Below, in pieces: positions 53,239 through 63,601 of a DNA stretch of 64,000 bases. The position numbers were made by a program, and so were the translations under genes. This stretch comes from Ichthyophis bannanicus (lineage: Eukaryota; Chordata; Amphibia; Gymnophiona; Ichthyophiidae). Location: NCBI GenBank assembly GCA_033557465.1, contig CM066034.1, positions 417,734,159 to 417,798,158 on the forward strand, in the 5' to 3' direction. The notes beneath the pieces were generated by a model that ran no database searches, was not told the origin of the DNA, and saw only the letters and a program-made list of their open reading frames with translations. Within the stretch, counting starts at the first letter, position 1. Each line of letters opens with the position of its first letter.

Positions 53239-55473
53239 TTATTCCACTTTCCAGGTCGTTATGAATATGTCAAAAAGCAGCGGACCCAGCACAGATCCCT
53301 GGGGTACACCACTATTCACCTTTCTCCATTGGGAAAATTGGCCATTTAGCCCTACCCTCTGCTTTCTATCTTTTAACCAGTTCCTGATCCACAATAGTAC
53401 ACTGCCTCCTATCCCATGACTCTTTAGTTTTGCCAAAAGTCTCTGATGAGGGACCTTGTCAAAGGCTTTCTGAAAGTCCAGATACACAATATCAACCGAT
53501 TCACCTTTGTCCACCTGATTATTCACTCCTTCAAAAAAACATAACAGATTAGTAAGACAAGATCTTCCTTGTCTAAAGCCATGTTGGCTGTCTCCCATTA
53601 GGTCGTGACTATCTACATGCTGAGTAATTTTATTCTTTATGATGGTTTCTACCATTTTTCCCGGTACTGATGTCAGGCTCACTGGTCTGTAGTTTCCCGG
53701 ATCACCCCTGGAACCCTTTTTAAAAATTGGTGTTACATTGGCGATCCTCCAATCCTCAGGTATTAGAGATGATTTTAATGATAGTTCACAGATTACTGAT
53801 AGCAAGTCTGCAATCTCAAATTTCAGTTCTTTCAACACCCTTGGATGTATACCATCCGGCCCAGGTGATTTGCTACTCTTCAGTTTATCTAATAGTTGTA
53901 AGACATCTTCCCGATGTATTGATATTTCCTTTAATTCTTCCACACCTTTAAATACCACTTCAGTCATGGGTAATATCCCTACATCTTCCTCAGTAAAAAC
54001 CGAAGCAAAGAATTCATTCAGTCTCTCCGCTATCGCCTTGTCGCCTCTTAGTGCTCCTTTAACCCCTTTATTATCTAATGGACCAACTGACTCTCTCACA
54101 GGTTTTTTGCTATGAATGTACTTGAAAAGGTCTTTATTTCGCGTTTTTACTTCTGCAGCAAGCTTCTTCTCAAATTCTCTCTTTGCCTGCCTTATCAATG
54201 CCTTACATTTGACTTGCCAGTGCTTGTGCTGTTTCCAGGTTTCATCGTTTGGCTCTTTTTTCCATTTCCTGAAAGATGCTTTTTTGGCAACAACAGCCTC
54301 TCTGACCTCACCTTTAAACCATGCTGGCAGTTTTTTGGACTTCCTTCCACTTTTCTTAAAGCGTGGAATACAGCTGGTCTGGGCTTCCAAGATAGTATTT
54401 TTCAACAACACCCAAGCTTGATGTACGTCTTTAACCTTTGCAACTGCTCCTTTTAGTTTTTTCTTAACTGTTTTCCTCATTTTATCATAGTCTCCCTTTC
54501 GAAAGTTAAAGGGTAGTACTGTGGATTTCCTTACTATCCCTCCTCCACTAATTAAATCAAAGGTGATCATGCTATGATCACTATTGCCAAGTGGCCCCAA
54601 CACCCTTATCTCTTGCACTACATCTGGTGTTCCACTAAGGACTAGGTCTAATATTGCTTCCCCTCTGGTCGGTTCATGAACCAGCTGCTCCAAGAAGCAG
54701 TCATTTATTTCATCTAGGAACTTTATCTGCCTAGCATGTCCTGTTGTGACACTGACCCAGTCGATGCCGGGGTAATTGAAATCACCCATTATTATTACTG
54801 CACTGTAACGTTTGCTAGCTTCCTTGATTTCTTTGAGCATTTCATCATCCATTTGTTCATTCTGGCCAGGCGGACGATAGTACACCCCCACTGCCATCGC
54901 CTTCCCCTTTTTACATGGAATTTCAATCCATAGAGATTCTACAGCTAATTTTGTTTCTTTCAAAACTTTAATCCTTTCTGACTCAATGCCCTCTCTAACA
55001 TAGAGCGCAACCCCTCCACCAATTTGTTCAGCTCTATCATTACGATATAGTTTGTACCCAGGTATCACAGTGTCCCACTGGTTGTCCTCCTTCCACCATG
55101 TCTCTGATATTCCAATCATATCTAACCTCTCGTTTAGTGCTATATATTCTAACTCTCCCATCTTGTTTTGTAGACTTCTAGCATTTGCATACAAGCATTT
55201 TAGAGACTGTATTTTATTCATATTAATTTGGCTATTGGTAGACATGGGTAATTTGGGATCTTTAAGCTCTGTCTGCTCCATACTCGAGGGCATTTGGGCT
55301 ACTTTACTCTTTTTGGGAACCTCTCTGCTTTTTGTAGTATCCTTCAAGGATACATTCTTCTGAACCATGCGCTCCTGGTGAAGCCCATCCCTTCGGAAGA
55401 GCCCCTCCTTTCCCCAGAATGTTCCCCAGTTCCTAACAAATCCAAACCCCTCATCTCTGCACCATTGTATCAT
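53239..55473 (-). CDS. CR1 family 1 ORF2, 744-codon frame (endonuclease and RT)
   Basis: The frame starts in the residual ORF1 end and passes into ORF2 because of a deletion. The endonuclease is complete by motif: LKCLYANARSLQNKMG, MIGISETWW, IMGDFNYPGIDW and GNSDHSMITF. RT blocks run from [13 protein letters not shown] to [18 protein letters not shown], where a lost base at about 53258 shifts the frame before the catalytic FADD. This is the best endonuclease of family 1 in the window. The C-terminal part continues separately at 53143-52406. Confidence 0.9.
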   Translation of the reverse strand: MIQWCRDEGFGFVRNWGTFWGKEGLFRRDGLHQERMVQKNVSLKDTTKSREVPKKSKVAQMPSSMEQTELKDPKLPMSTNSQINMNKIQSLKCLYANARSLQNKMGELEYIALNERLDMIGISETWWKEDNQWDTVIPGYKLYRNDRAEQIGGGVALYVREGIESERIKVLKETKLAVESLWIEIPCKKGKAMAVGVYYRPPGQNEQMDDEMLKEIKEASKRYSAVIIMGDFNYPGIDWVSVTTGHARQIKFLDEINDCFLEQLVHEPTRGEAILDLVLSGTPDVVQEIRVLGPLGNSDHSMITFDLISGGGIVRKSTVLPFNFRKGDYDKMRKTVKKKLKGAVAKVKDVHQAWVLLKNTILEAQTSCIPRFKKSGRKSKKLPAWFKGEVREAVVAKKASFRKWKKEPNDETWKQHKHWQVKCKALIRQAKREFEKKLAAEVKTRNKDLFKYIHSKKPVRESVGPLDNKGVKGALRGDKAIAERLNEFFASVFTEEDVGILPMTEVVFKGVEELKEISIHREDVLQLLDKLKSSKSPGPDGIHPRVLKELKFEIADLLSVICELSLKSSLIPEDWRIANVTPIFKKGSRGDPGNYRPVSLTSVPGKMVETIIKNKITQHVDSHDLMGDSQHGFRQGRSCLTNLLCFFEGVNNQVDKGESVDIVYLDFQKAFDKVPHQRLLAKLKSHGIGGSVLLWIRNWLKDRKQRVGLNGQFSQWRKVNSGVPQGSVLGPLLFDIFITTWKVE

Positions 55474-55539
55474 CCACGCATTGAGACTCCGGAGCTCTGC
55501 CTGCCTTTTGGGTCCTATTAAAAGAGGGCTGCTACACAG

Positions 55540-56090
55540 TACCCTGTCCTGTGCTGCTGAGGTAAGCTATATTCTGATTTGATTTAAATTATAGCTCTTT
55601 GCTGCTGCTAGGCTCTAACCTATTATGAAATTTAAACTACAAGCTCTCTGCTGGATTCTAAATTTAACCAGAAAGCTCTCTTCTGTGTTTTAATTTGAAA
55701 CTAAAAGTACTTTGCTGATGCTGGTCCCTGAGTGACTATGAAATTTAAACTACAAGCTCTCTGCTGGATTCTAACTTTAACCAGAAAGCTCTCTTCTGTG
55801 TTTTAATTTGAAACTAAAAGTACTTTGCTGATGCTAGACCCTGAGTGACTATGAAATTTAAACTACAGCTCTCTAATGGGTATGAAAGGTAACCAGAAAG
55901 TTCTCTTCTGTGTTTTAAATTGAATCTTAAACTGTTGCTACTAGGCCCTGACTGATTTAACAAATAATAGTGGGTTCACAGATTAATTAGCTTTAAAAGA
56001 AAAAAAAAATTCCTTTCAGAAAAATTCCCAGAAGTATATACTCACAATTTCAGATTTCTCTCCAGAAGTAACAGCCCCCCTTTCTAGTCC
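55540..56090 (-). promoter_or_regulatory. CR1 family 1 5' UTR repeats
   Basis: This is the reverse complement of the 33532-34660 leader, with the same GAGAGCTTGTAGTTTAAATT and AGTACTTTTAGTTTCAAATT short repeats (two fuller units at 55620-55740 and 55740-55850). It contains a single copy of the starting segment, unlike the duplicated leader at 33532. Confidence 0.75.
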
Positions 56091-57780
56091 TTCTTCCTCC
56101 CCTTCTTCCTACCCTGTCCTTTCTGAATAAAGTATAGCCAGGTATAGTTACATCCCAATCATGGTTTTCTGTGTACCATGTTTCTGTAACTGCCACTAAA
56201 TCCAAGTCAGCCACTCCCACCAAAGCTTCAACATCAGGGATCTTTTTTCCCATGCTTCAGGCATTTGTTCACACTGCTTTCCATATGTTACCCCTGTTAC
56301 CCATTTCCATAAAGGTATTTAATGTATCACCTACCTGGAGGCTTTCTTCACTCATCCCCAACAAATCTAGTTTAAAGCCCTCTTCAGTAGATTAGCCAGT
56401 CTACTACCAAAGACGCATTGACCTTTCTTAGACATATGGATGCCATCCCTGCTCTGCAACCCTTGGAACTGCATCCCATGGTCTAGGAAACCAAAACACT
56501 CTCAATGACACCATCCACGCAGCCATGCATTCATATCCAGGATGCGAGCCTCTCTGCCTTGGCCGTTACCCTCAACAGGGAGGATTGAAGAGAACACCAC
56601 CTGTGCACCTAACTGCTCGTCCCAAAGCCATTAAGTCACTTTTGATATATTCTGAGGTATACCTGGCAGTATCATTTGTTCCAACATGAATTAGCAACAT
56701 TGGGTAATAGTCAGTGGGCTTGTTGAGTCTCGTCAAACTCTCTGTAACATCTTGGCACCAGGCAGACAGCATACCTCTCTGGACATCAAGTCTGGTCAGC
56801 AGATGGATGCCTCAGTACCCCTCAGAAGAGATTCTCCAACCACCACTACCCTTCGTTTCCTTGTGGTCACTGATTCTGCAACTTTGGGGTACTTGAGCTC
56901 TGGTTCTTCCCTTTCCAGGGATTCTTTCACCTCCTCCACTTCCAGGGCTGCATAATGGTTCTTCAATTCAAGGGGTGGAGAAGTTGGATTGGTGATTTTT
57001 CAGGCCCTGGTGACTTGTGTCCAACCATTGACATTCTGTTGGCACCCATCTTCTCCTCTGCTGGAGAGCTTGGTTGCTGTAAGAAGCATCTCATCAATGT
57101 ATTTCTCACTGTCTTGAATGCTCCTCAGCCTCGCCACCTCCTCTCTGAGTTCCTCCACTTGTTTCCTGAGAGCTTCAGCATGCAGACACCCTGCACATGG
57201 AACCGGTCCTTCAACTGGCATTAGGACCTCTGTCTGGACAGAGGCAGAAGCTGTAATGGGGGCAACAGCTTTAGCAATACGATTTTTCCCAGCCATTGTT
57301 CTGTTCGTGGAGCTTAGGTATCTGTTAAAGCAAAAGAGAGAGATCTACCAAGTTCCAGCCAGTTTCCCAGCTGTCCTTTCAGAGAAAAAACAGTTAAATC
57401 TCTTTAATTATATTCAAAATGTTGTGCTGGTCCAAATCTCTGCTTTGTTAAATGGGGAGGTGCCCTATAAAGCAAGACTGCTCACTAGGGGTGGGTGGGA
57501 GTTGGGATGGGTAGGGAGGGAACTAACACCTGATTAGGTGTCAGCAGTTCCCAAAGCTGAGGAGATTACTAGAGTTCAACAACCTACTCTACTCAAGGAA
57601 ATTTCTACTAAAGCACCAAAAAGAAAGTAACTTTGCTTTAAAAATATACAAAACCCCCTTTTAAGAGCTCCCAGTCAGAGAGCTAGCAATTTAATAAAAA
57701 TAAACCCTCAAATCCTTACTGTTGGTTGATCTGTAGAGCCACTGTTAGGAAAGCCTCCTCTGTAGAGCCCCTGTTTTCTT
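56091..57780 (-). pseudogene. CR1 family 2, 5' UTR, ORF1 and start of ORF2
   Basis: ORF1 starts at 57296 (MAGKNRIAKAV), with a Cys-x-x-Cys pair and a coiled coil (LRKQVEELREEVARLRSIQD) in the first 90 residues. An esterase domain follows in broken frames: VVVVGESLLRGTEA with the Ser kept, HVGTND, and RDGIHMSKKG with the Asp-His pair. ORF2 then begins, with VEALVGVADLDLVAVTETWY and IPGYTLFRKDR, the endonuclease N-terminus, and is cut at about 56090 by the family 1 insertion. Several stops are present. The segment 57300-57780 is probably the 5' UTR; its outer limit is uncertain. Confidence 0.8.
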
Positions 57781-58009
57781 TTTATTTGGGTTACCTTAGA
57801 CTACCTGCGTTTCAGTTGCAAGTGTATTTCATGCTTGTATTTTTTCAAAAATTGTATAAATATAAAGGTAAAAAAATATCCTAAAACAAAATTAGCAAAA
57901 TGCAAGGTCAGCTCCAAAATAAAAGTTTCCCAGATCACTGAGATGATCTTTATTATGAGATGGTAGACAGCTGGGAGGGTCAGAGGAGAAAGTTTACATA
58001 TTTGAAAAA
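57781..58009. other. Unassigned spacer
   Basis: AT-rich, no gene or repeat end recognised. Confidence 0.4.
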
Positions 58010-58329
58010 ATTTTTCCCTTGAATCTGGCTAGACCAGTCAGGATGAGTAGGTTATGTTCCCTTGCCAGCAGATAGAGGTAGACTTGATCAATGTTCAGTG
58101 ATGTCATCACTAGGTATATTTGCTGGTGCAGCACTGAGAGAAGCCAGTATTATACTTCCCAAGCAGTAAACTGTTAATAACAAATTATCAATTATGTAAA
58201 ATTTCTCCTTCCTCATCAACCTGCTAGACAGGCCTAGACATATGGGATGTACCCAAGTAGTCAGGACCCAGGTTGGGAGGAAGATGATGCTCTGGGCAGA
58301 ACTGCCCTACCAAAGATACTATCTGCTCT

Positions 58330-58700
58330 AGCTCTCACATGCAACCTGTAGTGCTATAGAAAAGTGCTCAGAGATGACCAGGTAGCGCCTTGTAGATGTC
58401 TTCTCGAGACACCAAGATAAACTTTGCCTAGGAGATGGCTTGTACCCTAGTCGCGTGAGCTTTGACTCCTTCTAGCACCTGCTTACCTGCCAGAAAGAAT
58501 GCTGACCTGAATCCAGCAGGCAATAGAGGACTTGGCTGCTGCCAATCCCTTCCTGAGACTGCCAAGAATGACAGGAAAGGAAGAACTAGTAATCTCCAAG
58601 AATCTGATCAACACCCTCTGCATGTCTATCAGAAATAGTGAAGAATCATTCTGAAGATCCTCCTCCAAGATGGCGGGCAGAACGACAGCCTGGATAAGAT
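58330..58700 (-). pseudogene. DIRS-like tyrosine recombinase C-terminal remnant
   Basis: Minus-strand coding sequence includes VLIRFLEITSSSFPVILGSL, then, after a stop, AHATRVQAIS…AKFILVSREDIYKAL. The H-x-T-R residues of the tyrosine recombinase site are retained, in contrast to the HSTS of the copy at 31980. The frame is interrupted several times. Confidence 0.6.
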
Positions 58701-58843
58701 GACAGGAGGACAGTGCCTATGAGAGAAAGGATGGCGCAGTCCACAAGGAAATAGAGAGAGTAGAGATGACCAAAAAGGCTTACTGAAAGATAAGGCCTGC
58801 AGCTGGGATACCTACCTGGAAATGCTAAAGCTATCCAGAAAAA

Positions 58844-58989
58844 CAGATTAGGGTAAAATCTTTGGGAAAGGTCTTACAATGGGCCCAGAGGGAGGCTCTT
58901 TCTGTACTATCAGCATCAGATTAGGGTAAAATCTTTGGGAAAGGTCTTACAATGGGCCCAGAGGGAGGCTCTTTCTGTACTATCAGCAT
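58844..58989. repeat. Perfect 73-bp tandem duplication
   Basis: 58844-58916 and 58917-58989 are identical, starting CAGATTAGGGTAAAATC and ending CTATCAGCAT. It is a local duplication with no divergence, within otherwise decayed DIRS sequence. Confidence 0.9.
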
Positions 58990-59775
58990 CAGAGAGCGAC
59001 TTCAAGGAGATAAAGATAGGGCCCACAGATGAATGGAACTACTTCCCTCTCTTGAGGAAGAGGAAAATATCGGGGTAGCAGTGCCAATGAAATCCCTTGG
59101 ATACAACCACTGTAGCATGTTATGGCTGCCATCTGAACCTTGAGAGTTCAGGACCAAGCCCTGGTCCAAGTCAGACAGCAAGAAGGGCAAAATAGTGACA
59201 ATGCCCACCTTCCTGGCCTCAATGAATCAAGACAAACACCATCTTTTAAAAACTTCCCTGACTCACACATAAACTAAGGATGTAGAGGCTCACCCAGGCC
59301 TTAAGCAAGGTGTCTAATATTGCTCCCAAGTATCCCTTCTTAGAGAGCCTATACCTCTCAAGAGTCAGGCTTTAATGTGAAGGGACTGGATTCTGCATTA
59401 CCAGGGGCCCCTGCCATAAGAGGTCCTTTTCTTATGATAGCAAGAGATTGGGAGGCCTCATCAATATATTCAAGATATCCATGTATCACAGCCTGTGAAG
59501 ACAATCCAGTGTCACTAAGATCACCAGGTCCACATGGACCTGAATCCTGTGCAGTAGAATGCTCAACAGGGGTCAGGGAGGAAGGCATACAGCATTCCTC
59601 CTGAGGCACTCGTGACCTAGGTCAACCAAGTCTGCCATCGGTGGATTATTCCTGCAGTGGAAATGTTCCCCATTTTGGCATTCTCCTGAGTGTCCATCAA
59701 GTCCCCAGCTCTGCACCATGAGATTGCACACATGATGGTTGAGTTCTCACTTGCCTGGATCCATGGATTTCTGAC

Positions 59776-60027
59776 TCAGGAAGCCAGCTTGAATGTTGTC
59801 ATGTCTAAAATGGGCACTATGGACAGAGCAATTAGATGCTCCTCCGCTCTACAGCACTGTTTCGTGACCCTAAGAACCACTCCGGCATGCTGAATTCTGC
59901 CTTGTTTGTTGACATATTCTATCACTGGGGCATTGTTTGAAAACACCTGGAAACGTTGGGCCCAATTACTACTGGGGCATGTCAGGTGCATCCAGATGTC
60001 CAAAATCTGGACGGGCTGGATTGGCAC
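59776..60027 (-). pseudogene. DIRS-like RNase H remnant
   Basis: An 83-codon minus-strand frame matches the middle of the DIRS RNase H: FSNN for the usual FSDN, YVNKQG and RAEEHLIALSIVPI. Its N-terminal part has been replaced by an unrelated segment beginning at about 59957. Confidence 0.6.
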
Positions 60028-60640
60028 CCGATTTTGAACCCGTGGGAGCTATCTGTCCTGTGGGATCAGAATCTGGTACAATGGGCATGGATGTGGAGGA
60101 TGTGCCCCAATTATGTGCCACTGCATGTCCAGCCTGCTTCCCGTACAACCCAGTCAAGGTGCCATGGCATCCTGTCACCATGCCACTGGGACACCATGCT
60201 GGAGTCCCGATTTGCCGCAAGAAGTGTACAAGACCCTTTCCCTGCTGCCCGACCCCCAATTGGGCCTTTCAAGGCCAGGATCGAGTGGTGGGAATCTCCC
60301 TGCTCCACTCACTTGATCGGCACCAGATCGGCTGTCCTCCACCATCAGAAGGACTTATTCCACCTTTGAGGTGGAATAAGTCCCCCATCTAAGAAGGCAT
60401 CCCCAAATGTACAGGGCCATGACTGCAATTGGCCCTGTATGTCTTGGGTCAGGGTCCTGCCTTCACCACACACTTTTCCCTCCTATTCCTCTCCCCCCCT
60501 CTCACTCCCGTCCAGAGTGCCCCGCACAATGCCAATGTACGTGCAGGGAACCTGGTGTTTGGCATTCCCTCCCTGAGCAAAATAGGTGATGGACTTCTGA
60601 ACCAGACATCTACTCCTGCTATTCACAGATCAAAATGACC
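59957..60640. other. Unassigned segment interrupting the DIRS-like element
   Basis: The sequence between DIRS RNase H and RT does not read as DIRS. It holds two perfect short hairpins: GACTTATTCCACCT-TTG-AGGTGGAATAAGTC (60353-60383) and TACAGGGCCA…TGGCCCTGTA (60411-60440). Open frames on both strands have no domain features. It may be an inserted non-autonomous element. Confidence 0.4.
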
Positions 60641-60922
60641 CCCTTTGCCACTAGGAGAGGCCTGGACTTTTCCAGGGCCAGAGAGATTTCTCTGGCCTCC
60701 AGGCAGAGAATCACCCAGGCCTCCTGAATTGACCAGAGTCCCTGGCCCACTGGCTAGGCAGTGCACACTCCAACCCTTTAGCTGGCATCCAAGGTAACAA
60801 GCACCTAATCTGGTGCATCCAATAGCATTCTAGCCAAGAGGTGGTGGGACTGCATCAACTATTTCTTGATGTCCTGAGACAGCTCCAAGGCTGATGCTGT
60901 GGACCAAAGGATCTGGATAATC
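60641..60922. other. Unassigned DIRS-side sequence
   Basis: No clear coding match was seen. It lies between the hairpin segment and the RT remnant and is probably decayed DIRS. Confidence 0.35.
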
Positions 60923-61244
60923 TCAGATCTGTGGAACTGTCCAAGCACAAAATGCTCTGGGTAGCTCTGAAGATTGAGGGACCTCTCCATCATCATGAGG
61001 AAAACTCAACCCAGGAAAGAGTGGAACAGAGACCCAGTTCTCCAAATCCTGGGAAAGAAGCATGCTGCTCTTGGGATATTTGATCACAAACCCCAGCCTT
61101 TCTAGCCAATAAAGCACCAGGTCTGTGTCAACTCTAGGCTTCTCCCATGAGTCTGACCAGATCAGTCAGACATCTAGGAATGGGTGAACCCAGATTCCTC
61201 GCTTGCACAAAAACAATACTATCACTACCATTACCTTGGAAAAG

Positions 61245-62535
61245 ATATGGGAAGACTTGGCTAGGCCAAAGGCTGTTATAACCAAAAAAAGATCTTTAAA
61301 AAAATGGAAAAAAGTCCAAATGAAGAAAACAGAAAACAGCATAAGCATTGGCACTTTAGATATGAATCATTGATAAGGCAGGCAAAGACAGAATTTGAAA
61401 AAAAAGCTTGCTGTGGAAGCAAAAACTCTTAATAAAAAAAATTTCAGGTACATTTGAAGCAAAAAAGCCTATGATGGAGTCAGTCGGACCATTAGACAAT
61501 AGAGGAGTAAAAGGGGTACTAAGAGAAGACATGATCAGAGAGACTAACTGAATTCTTTGCTTCAGTCTTTACTGAAGAAGATTTAGGATAGATAGCCATG
61601 CCAGAAATGATATGTAAAGGTATTGAATTGGAGGAAATTAAACAAATCTTGATGAACCTGTAAGACGTAATAAGGCAATTTGAAAACTAAACAGTAGCAA
61701 GTCACCTAGACCAGATGGCATATATCCTAGTGTGCCCAAAGAGCTCAAAAATGAATTGCAGACCTACTATTAATAATTTGAAAAATATTATTAAGATCAT
61801 CTAAAGTACCTCAAGATTGGAGAATGGCCAACATAACACAAATTTTTAAAAAGGGTTCTAGGGGTGAGCCAGGAAACTAAAAATTGGTGAACCTGATGTC
61901 AGTGGCAGGCAAAATGATAGAAACAATTATAAAATTACTGAACATATACAGTAGATAGTCATGGTTTAATGGAACAAAGCCAATATGGATTTAGCAAAGG
62001 GAAGTCTTGCCTCATCAGTTTGCTACATTTTTTTGAAGGTTAATCAGTTAATATAGTGTGTCTGCATTTTCAGAAAGTCCGTGACAAGGACCCTCATGAG
62101 AAACTCTCAAGAACATTAAAAAGTCATGGGATAGGAGGTGATATCCCAGTGTGTCCTATTGTGGATTGGGAAACAGGCTAGAAGATAAAAAAAACAGAGA
62201 ATAGGGCTGAATGGTCAATTTTCTCAACAGAGAAAGGTGTAACTAGTGGAGCACCTCAGGGATCTGTGCTGGGCATGGTACATTTTAACATATTTATAAA
62301 TGACCTGGGAATGGAACAAGTGAGGTGATGAAATTTGGAGACAACATAAAATTATTCAAAGTTGTTAAATCACAAGATTATTGTGAAAAATTGCAGGAGG
62401 ACCTTGAGAAATTGGGTGACTGGGCATCCCAATGGCAGATGAAATTTAATGTGGACAAATTCAAAGTTATGCCCTTAAGGAATAACAATGCAAGGCTTCA
62501 CATTAGCAGCCACCATCCAGGAACAGGATCTATGG
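61245..62535 (+). mobile_element. Old CR1 (family 1-like) fragment
   Basis: It follows the family 1 ORF2 from the linker (KKRSLKKWKK) through SPRPDGIYPS-like sequence, HGLMEQSQYGFSKGKSC-like, GAPQGSVLG and KFGDNIKLFKVVKSQDYCEK to [19 protein letters not shown]. Every frame is broken by stops and indels. It ends before the 3' UTR at about 62535, so it is truncated on both sides and is the most diverged large CR1 piece here. Confidence 0.85.
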
Positions 62536-63601
62536 GACATGTCTACTGAACCATGGTAGCCTCTTGCAACTGGTGTGATAGTTTTAAAAGGCCCACAGTA
62601 AGTCCCAAACTCCTGCGATATCTGCATGGGGCATTCCCAACTTACCCCCTACAGAGGTGTTGGACTTACTGCAGAGACCTGTGATACCTTCTGAAGTTCT
62701 GCGGTGCCTGCTGATACAGGTATTGCTGGTCTCCACGATAAGTTCAAGGGGGTAGGACAGGTAGCAATTGGGTGCACAGAGCTCTCACTAGCTCTGTTCC
62801 CTGATTGCTACTGGGCCTCCTGCCAATGTCATGATTGGTTTCCCCCTCTAATCTGACAGTATTGTCGGTGTAGCGAATCTACAGATCCACAGCAATTACA
62901 ATATTTAAAAAAGTGCCTTCCTCCCTCTTCAGCATCAATTCCCCCCTCCCCCCGGGCACTCAACTATCCTGGCTGGTCAGTCTGGTGGCAAAAGTCCATC
63001 CCCTCCCAATCCTTAAAAGAAACCTGACTAGATAGTCGGGTTCCCTCTGCCCCCTCCCTCCTTCCCTCCCCCCCTCCATAAGGGGGTCCCCCGGATGCCC
63101 CTCTGCCACCAGTACTTTAGTTAAACCCTGGTGGTCTAGTGATCACTTGGGGCAGGAGTGATCCTCCATGCCTCTGCCTCTGCCACTGTCATCAGCCCGG
63201 CACAGAATGGCTACGATCGCACCGTGCTGCCCCCTAGCAGCCTGATGCTAGGGGGCAGCACCATGAGCTTATGGTGATATTTATGAGTAGCAATGAGAAG
63301 GGCAGGAGTGGGGGGAGGGGGGCCTTTGAGCACCTGACTAACTAGCCAAGATAGTTGAGTTTGTTATCAGATTCCCTACCTGATCAGTTCCCGATGGGGA
63401 TCGGAAGCTGACCGTGGTGGGATTGGTGCTGAAGGGGGAAGGAAGGCACTTCTTAAAAAATATATTTTCTGTGCCGCAGAGCTGTACATCTGTAGGATTG
63501 ACAATATTGTTGGACTGAGAGGGGACCTGATCATGGCATTGGAGGGCCAATAGGTCACAGCTGCACTGCCACATAAACTGGTTCACCTGTAGATGAACCA
63601 C
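62536..63601. other. Unassigned segment with inverted 30-bp stretches
   Basis: CACTCAACTATCCTGGCTGG (62957 onward) has an inverted, imperfect partner at about 63330-63361 (CCAAGATAGTTGAGT side). Pyrimidine-rich runs occur between them. There is no coding domain. It may contain an old non-autonomous DNA element of about 400 bp. Confidence 0.4.

Larger units (their letters stand above)
52237..56090 (-). mobile_element. CR1 family 1 copy inserted into CR1 family 2
   Basis: This runs from the 5' UTR repeats (56090-55550) through a mostly deleted ORF1 and ORF2 to the 3' tail CATATCTTATGTTCTTATAT at 52237-52257. The host LINE's endonuclease frame stops at its 5' edge and resumes at its 3' edge. 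Two internal deletions remove most of ORF1: one between the leader and GPKRQAELRSL, and one between DGLH and ERMVQKNVS. Confidence 0.92.
58010..61160 (-). mobile_element. Decayed DIRS-like element
   Basis: On the minus strand the order is RT end (about 61117-60923, YWLERLGFVIKYPKSSMLL), RNase H (about 60027-59776, FQVFSNNAPVIEYVNKQG and EEHLIALS) and recombinase core near 58480-58330 (AHATRVQAIS, keeping the H-x-x-R box, and EDIYKA). It is far more decayed than the DIRS at 20230-32800 and the catalytic RT box is not visible. It ends near 58010-58060 in CTGACTGGTCTAGCC-like sequence. Confidence 0.7.

Noticed and set aside
53727..55521. Plus-strand open frames over the minus-strand CR1
   Set aside because: Antisense shadows of the ORF2 frame at 53239-55473.
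59358..60392. Open frames on both strands as a possible host gene
   Set aside because: Flanked by DIRS remnants, no domain, and frames of similar size in several registers.
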